A DNA stretch of 7,176 nucleotides from Syntrophomonadaceae bacterium (GTDB lineage Bacteria > Bacillota > Dethiobacteria > DTU022): the NCBI GenBank assembly GCA_003558195.1, contig PWMM01000135.1, positions 1 to 7,176 of the forward strand, given 5' to 3'. Every line of letters begins with the position of its first letter. Within the stretch, counting starts at the first letter, position 1. The notes beneath the pieces are model-generated. The model was not told where the DNA came from, searched no databases, and saw nothing but the letters and a program-made list of their open reading frames with translations. Below, piece after piece: positions 4,877 to 7,176 of the stretch. The position numbers and the translations under genes are program-made.

Positions 4877-6079
4877 ATGAAAGAAATAAACCTTGATTAC
4901 GCGGCGGCAACTCCGGTTGATGAAAAAGTATTAGAAGCAATGCTGCCTTTTTTTACCGAGCATTATGGCAATCCTTCCAGCGGGCATAACCTGGGTGAAA
5001 AGCCACGCCAGGCACTGGAAGAAGCAAGAGCTGAAGTGGGTCGGTTGATCGGGATAGAAGAGCCGGGTAAGAATAAAATTATTTTTACCGCGTCAGCTTC
5101 TGAAGCGAACAATTTGGCCATAAAAGGCATTGTTACAGCAGGTAAAAGGAGGGGCAACCGGATTATAACCTCTGCCATAGAGCATTTTTCCATCCTGAAC
5201 CAGTTAAGGAGCCTCGAAAAAGAAGGTTATGAGATTGTTAAATTGCCTGTGGATGAAAGCGGCCTGGTGAGCCCGGGTCAACTTAAAGAGGCTTTAAACG
5301 ACCAGACCATCCTGGTTTCCATCCAGGTTGCCAACACCGAAATAGGCACCATCCAGCCTATCAAAGAGCTGGTTGCCATAGCAACAGAGCAGGAGATACC
5401 TTTTCATAGCGATGCAACAGCGGCAGCAGGCTGGATCCCTTTAAATGTTGAAGCCCTGGGGGTAGATATGCTGACCCTGGCTGGAGATCAGTTATACGGA
5501 CCGAAAGGTGCAGGGGCCCTTTTTGTGAAGCGGGGAATAAGGTTGCGGCCTTTAATCGAAGGAGGAATCCAGGAGCAGGGTTTACGGGCTGGAACAGAAA
5601 ATGTACCGGCTATAGTAGGTTTTGGAGAAGCAGCCCGGCTTGCTTATACTCACTTGCAAAAACGTTCTGAGCAGGTAGCTTCCTTTAGAGATAAGCTTAA
5701 AGAAAGTCTCTTTAAAGAAATTCCTCACTTACATTTAAATGGTCATCCTGAAAAACGGCTGCCCTGGAATTTAAATATTTCTGTTGAATTTGTCGAAGGA
5801 GAAGCACTGTTAATGCGTTTGAACATGGAAGGGATCTATGTATCAAGTGGTTCCTCGTGTACTTCGCAGGCTTTGAAATCCTCTCATGTTCTCGACGCTA
5901 TCGGCTCGCCGCCTGAGCTGGCACAAGGGTCTTTACTTTTAGCGGCAGGACTGAAAAGCAGGGAAGAAGATATTCCCGGTATCACAGAAAAGATGTCCGA
6001 GGTGGCCAGTTTGCTAAGAAAGATGTCACCTCTCTATCATCAATACTTGAAGGAGGCGCAGAATAATGCCAATGTATAG
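4877..6079 (+). CDS. NifS/IscS-like class V aminotransferase-fold protein lacking the PLP lysine
   Basis: At 400 residues the protein is collinear with group I cysteine desulfurases, which take sulfur from cysteine via PLP and pass it to IscU. Preserved landmarks are LDYAAATP (6-13), YGNPSSGHNLG (30-40), TASASEANNLAIKG (71-84), His103, Asp179, RAGTENVPAIVG (237-248) and the persulfide loop SSGSSCTS with Cys328. Several catalytic positions have changed. The usual S-x-H-K before Y-G-P-K-G reads A-G-D-Q, so the Schiff-base lysine is Gln205 (codon 5489-5491) and the histidine before it is Asp204. The D-A-T-Q glutamine is Ala182, and the substrate-binding arginine of S-x-R-x-S-x-G is Leu354. Cysteine desulfurase activity is therefore unlikely; a structural or persulfide-accepting partner of the adjacent IscU is the better inference. 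Its last 14 bases overlap the IscU gene, implying coupled translation. The start has AAGGG 8 bases upstream. Confidence 0.85.
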   Translation: MKEINLDYAAATPVDEKVLEAMLPFFTEHYGNPSSGHNLGEKPRQALEEARAEVGRLIGIEEPGKNKIIFTASASEANNLAIKGIVTAGKRRGNRIITSAIEHFSILNQLRSLEKEGYEIVKLPVDESGLVSPGQLKEALNDQTILVSIQVANTEIGTIQPIKELVAIATEQEIPFHSDATAAAGWIPLNVEALGVDMLTLAGDQLYGPKGAGALFVKRGIRLRPLIEGGIQEQGLRAGTENVPAIVGFGEAARLAYTHLQKRSEQVASFRDKLKESLFKEIPHLHLNGHPEKRLPWNLNISVEFVEGEALLMRLNMEGIYVSSGSSCTSQALKSSHVLDAIGSPPELAQGSLLLAAGLKSREEDIPGITEKMSEVASLLRKMSPLYHQYLKEAQNNANV

Positions 6080-6449
6080 TGAAAAAGTTATGGATCATTT
6101 TACCAACCCGCGTAATATCGGCGAAGTCGATGATGCTGACGGGGTTGGTGAAGTAGGTAATCCGGTTTGCGGTGACATGATGAAATTTACGATAAAAGTA
6201 AAAGATAACCGTATTGAGGACATAAAGTATTTTACCTTTGGTTGTGGAGCGGCAATTGCTGTATCCAGCATGGTATCAGAAATGGCCCGGGGTAAAACAT
6301 TGGAAGAGGCTTTAAAAATCACAAATAAACAGGTAGCTGAAGAGCTGGGTGGTTTGCCCGGTAACAAGATGCATTGTTCCAATCTCGGTGCAGATGCTTT
6401 GCATAAAGCGATTCACGATTACATGGAAAAACAGGGGGCGAAAAAATGA
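6066..6449 (+). CDS. IscU/NifU-N-type Fe-S cluster scaffold
   Basis: This 127-residue protein of the IscU family is a scaffold on which Fe-S clusters are built before transfer to client proteins. It starts with the typical MYSEKVMDHFTNPRN. The three cluster ligands are present: Cys35 in GNPVCGD with the conserved Asp37, Cys60 in FGCGAAIA, and Cys104 in KMHCSNLGADALHKAI. The LPPVK chaperone-recognition motif of the Isc type reads LPGNK here. ATG at 6066 is chosen because AGGAGG (6051-6056) is 9 bases upstream; ATG at 6072 is possible and gives the more canonical N-terminus. The gene begins inside the end of the NifS-like gene and its stop overlaps the next start (ATGA), so it is part of one operon. 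Unlike its partner it shows no loss of key residues, so cluster assembly is probably still its job. Confidence 0.95.
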   Translation: MPMYSEKVMDHFTNPRNIGEVDDADGVGEVGNPVCGDMMKFTIKVKDNRIEDIKYFTFGCGAAIAVSSMVSEMARGKTLEEALKITNKQVAEELGGLPGNKMHCSNLGADALHKAIHDYMEKQGAKK

Positions 6450-6811
6450 GCGAAACAAAATTTAATGAAAAAAAACAAGCAGGGTCATGCAGTTGCCCTT
6501 TTTGTGATCAGCCGATTTGCCCCGATACAGGGGAAGATAGTTTCAGATGCAGTAAAGATGGCAGGCTGAAGATACACCGGGTTGACTGTGTTGGGTTATA
6601 CTGCCCTGTTCCGGTAATGCGAGCGCGCGAAGAGATAGATCAACTGGAAGAAAATAACCTGCTGGAGCTGATCGCTGATGATCCTGCTTCAGCGGAAGAT
6701 ATCCCCCGCTGGGCGAAACGTGCCGGGCACAGTGTAGTTAAGATTGAACGTGAGGGCGATAATTACCACTATTATATCTTAAAAAATGACCATAACCGGA
6801 AGGAGGTGTAA
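6446..6811 (+). CDS. TusA-family sulfur carrier with Cys-rich N-terminal extension
   Basis: Residues about 42-114 of this 121-residue protein form a TusA/SirA domain, a small carrier that holds sulfur as a persulfide. The signature VDCVGLYCPVPVMRAREEI (46-64) has the active Cys53 in C-P-x-P, preceded by a second cysteine, Cys48. The later LIADDPASAEDIPRWAKRAGH segment (75-95) matches the family's D-D-P-A-x-x-x-D-I-P motif. The first 40 residues are an addition with Cys15, Cys17, Cys20, Cys25 and Cys35 (CSCPFCDQPIC, then FRC), which resembles a small zinc ribbon or metal site. Its start ATG overlaps the IscU stop (ATGA), and its stop lies 4 bases before the DsrE-like start. Context suggests it passes sulfur to or from the IscU/NifS-like pair and the DsrE-like protein. 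It could instead serve tRNA thiolation, molybdenum cofactor or selenium metabolism, as other TusA relatives do. Confidence 0.88.
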   Translation: MSETKFNEKKQAGSCSCPFCDQPICPDTGEDSFRCSKDGRLKIHRVDCVGLYCPVPVMRAREEIDQLEENNLLELIADDPASAEDIPRWAKRAGHSVVKIEREGDNYHYYILKNDHNRKEV

Positions 6812-6815
6812 AGTG

Positions 6816-7176
6816 ATGGCAGAAAAGAAGAAGATCCTATACGTGCAGACCAGTGGCACCGATACTCCTGAAAGGCTTTATTCTCCGCTGATTTTAGCCC
6901 AAACCGCTAAAGCGATGGATGTGGAGCCAACAGTATATTTCCTGGGATTGGGTTTAAAAAGCCTGGTTAAGGAGGAAGCTGAAAAAGTAAAAATCGGAGA
7001 GTTTCCAAGCTTGCTCGAAGTTTTACAACAAACTGCCGGGCAGGGCATTAAAATTATGGCCTGCCAGCAAAGTATGCAGTTATTTGGAGGCGCTCTGAAA
7101 CAGGAGGATCTGTTTGAAGGGGCAACCATTGCAGGGGCAGCAACCTTAAACGATCTGGCCCTCGATGCTGATGCCA
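6816..7176 (+). CDS. DsrE-like protein (3' end beyond the window)
   Basis: The first 120 residues are visible, and the frame is open to the window edge. The pattern MAEKKKILYVQTSGTDTPER, SPLILAQTAKAMDVEPTVYFLGLGL, then QQTAGQGIKIMACQQSMQLFG fits the DsrE/DsrF/TusD-like fold. That family has an N-terminal beta strand followed by a paired-helix region and a conserved cysteine (Cys83 in M-A-C-Q-Q-S) that carries persulfide sulfur. Such proteins exchange sulfur with TusA, whose gene lies 4 bases upstream, so the two probably act as donor and acceptor. AGGAGGTG (6801-6808) is 7 bases before the ATG; an in-frame GTG directly before it (6813) is less likely. With a further one or two genes downstream the operon may continue. 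No catalytic role can be stated until the C-terminus is seen. Confidence 0.85.
   Translation, partial: MAEKKKILYVQTSGTDTPERLYSPLILAQTAKAMDVEPTVYFLGLGLKSLVKEEAEKVKIGEFPSLLEVLQQTAGQGIKIMACQQSMQLFGGALKQEDLFEGATIAGAATLNDLALDADA

Noticed and set aside
6446..7176. TusA-DsrE pair as the selenium-linked YedF protein
   Set aside because: YedF is a single TusA-DsrE-like fusion. Here the two are separate genes with their own starts, and no selD is visible.

Overview
The window looks like a chromosomal segment of an anaerobic, low-to-mid GC Firmicute, probably clostridial in the broad sense. The signs are strong AGGAGG-type ribosome binding sites, consensus TTGACA/TATAAT promoters, rubredoxin, rubrerythrin and an apparent UGA-encoded selenoprotein. 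The organism cannot be named from the sequence alone.

Layout. Positions 1-286 are non-coding apart from a possible edge fragment. A two-repeat secreted lipoprotein (293-958, +) converges on a glycerate 2-kinase (975-2114, -). A roughly 500-base intergenic stretch (2115-2617) ends in a sharp CsoR/CstR-type operator and a -10 box. These precede a small HesB/IscA-like gene (2618-2893, +) whose frame is crossed by one TGA, best read as selenocysteine (Cys27-x3-Sec31), with a SECIS-like hairpin just downstream. This gene shares a bidirectional terminator with a convergent rubredoxin gene (2986-3156, -). Both are too short or interrupted to be found by a simple ORF scan. Then come a Pyr_excise-like/DUF1722-like two-domain protein (3292-4029, +, GTG start) and a rubrerythrin (4105-4602, -).

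The right third is a tightly packed operon behind a perfect consensus promoter (TTGACA, 17 bases, TATAAT) whose -10 lies inside nested inverted repeats. Its genes are a NifS/IscS-fold protein (4877-6079), an IscU-type scaffold (6066-6449), a TusA-type sulfur carrier with an added Cys-rich N-terminus (6446-6811), and a DsrE-like protein cut by the window end (6816-7176). The NifS/IscS-like protein keeps the catalytic-loop cysteine but has lost the PLP-binding lysine (Gln205), the PLP-contacting glutamine (Ala182) and the substrate-binding arginine (Leu354). The scaffold keeps all three cluster cysteines.

Together the genes suggest an Fe-S or persulfide module in which the desulfurase-like subunit is no longer a cysteine desulfurase, and sulfur may arrive through TusA/DsrE persulfide relay. 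The nearby selenoprotein, rubredoxin and rubrerythrin are thiol/selenol and iron redox proteins, and two of them may have Fur/PerR-like boxes. The operon's function and any link to the selenoprotein are inference.
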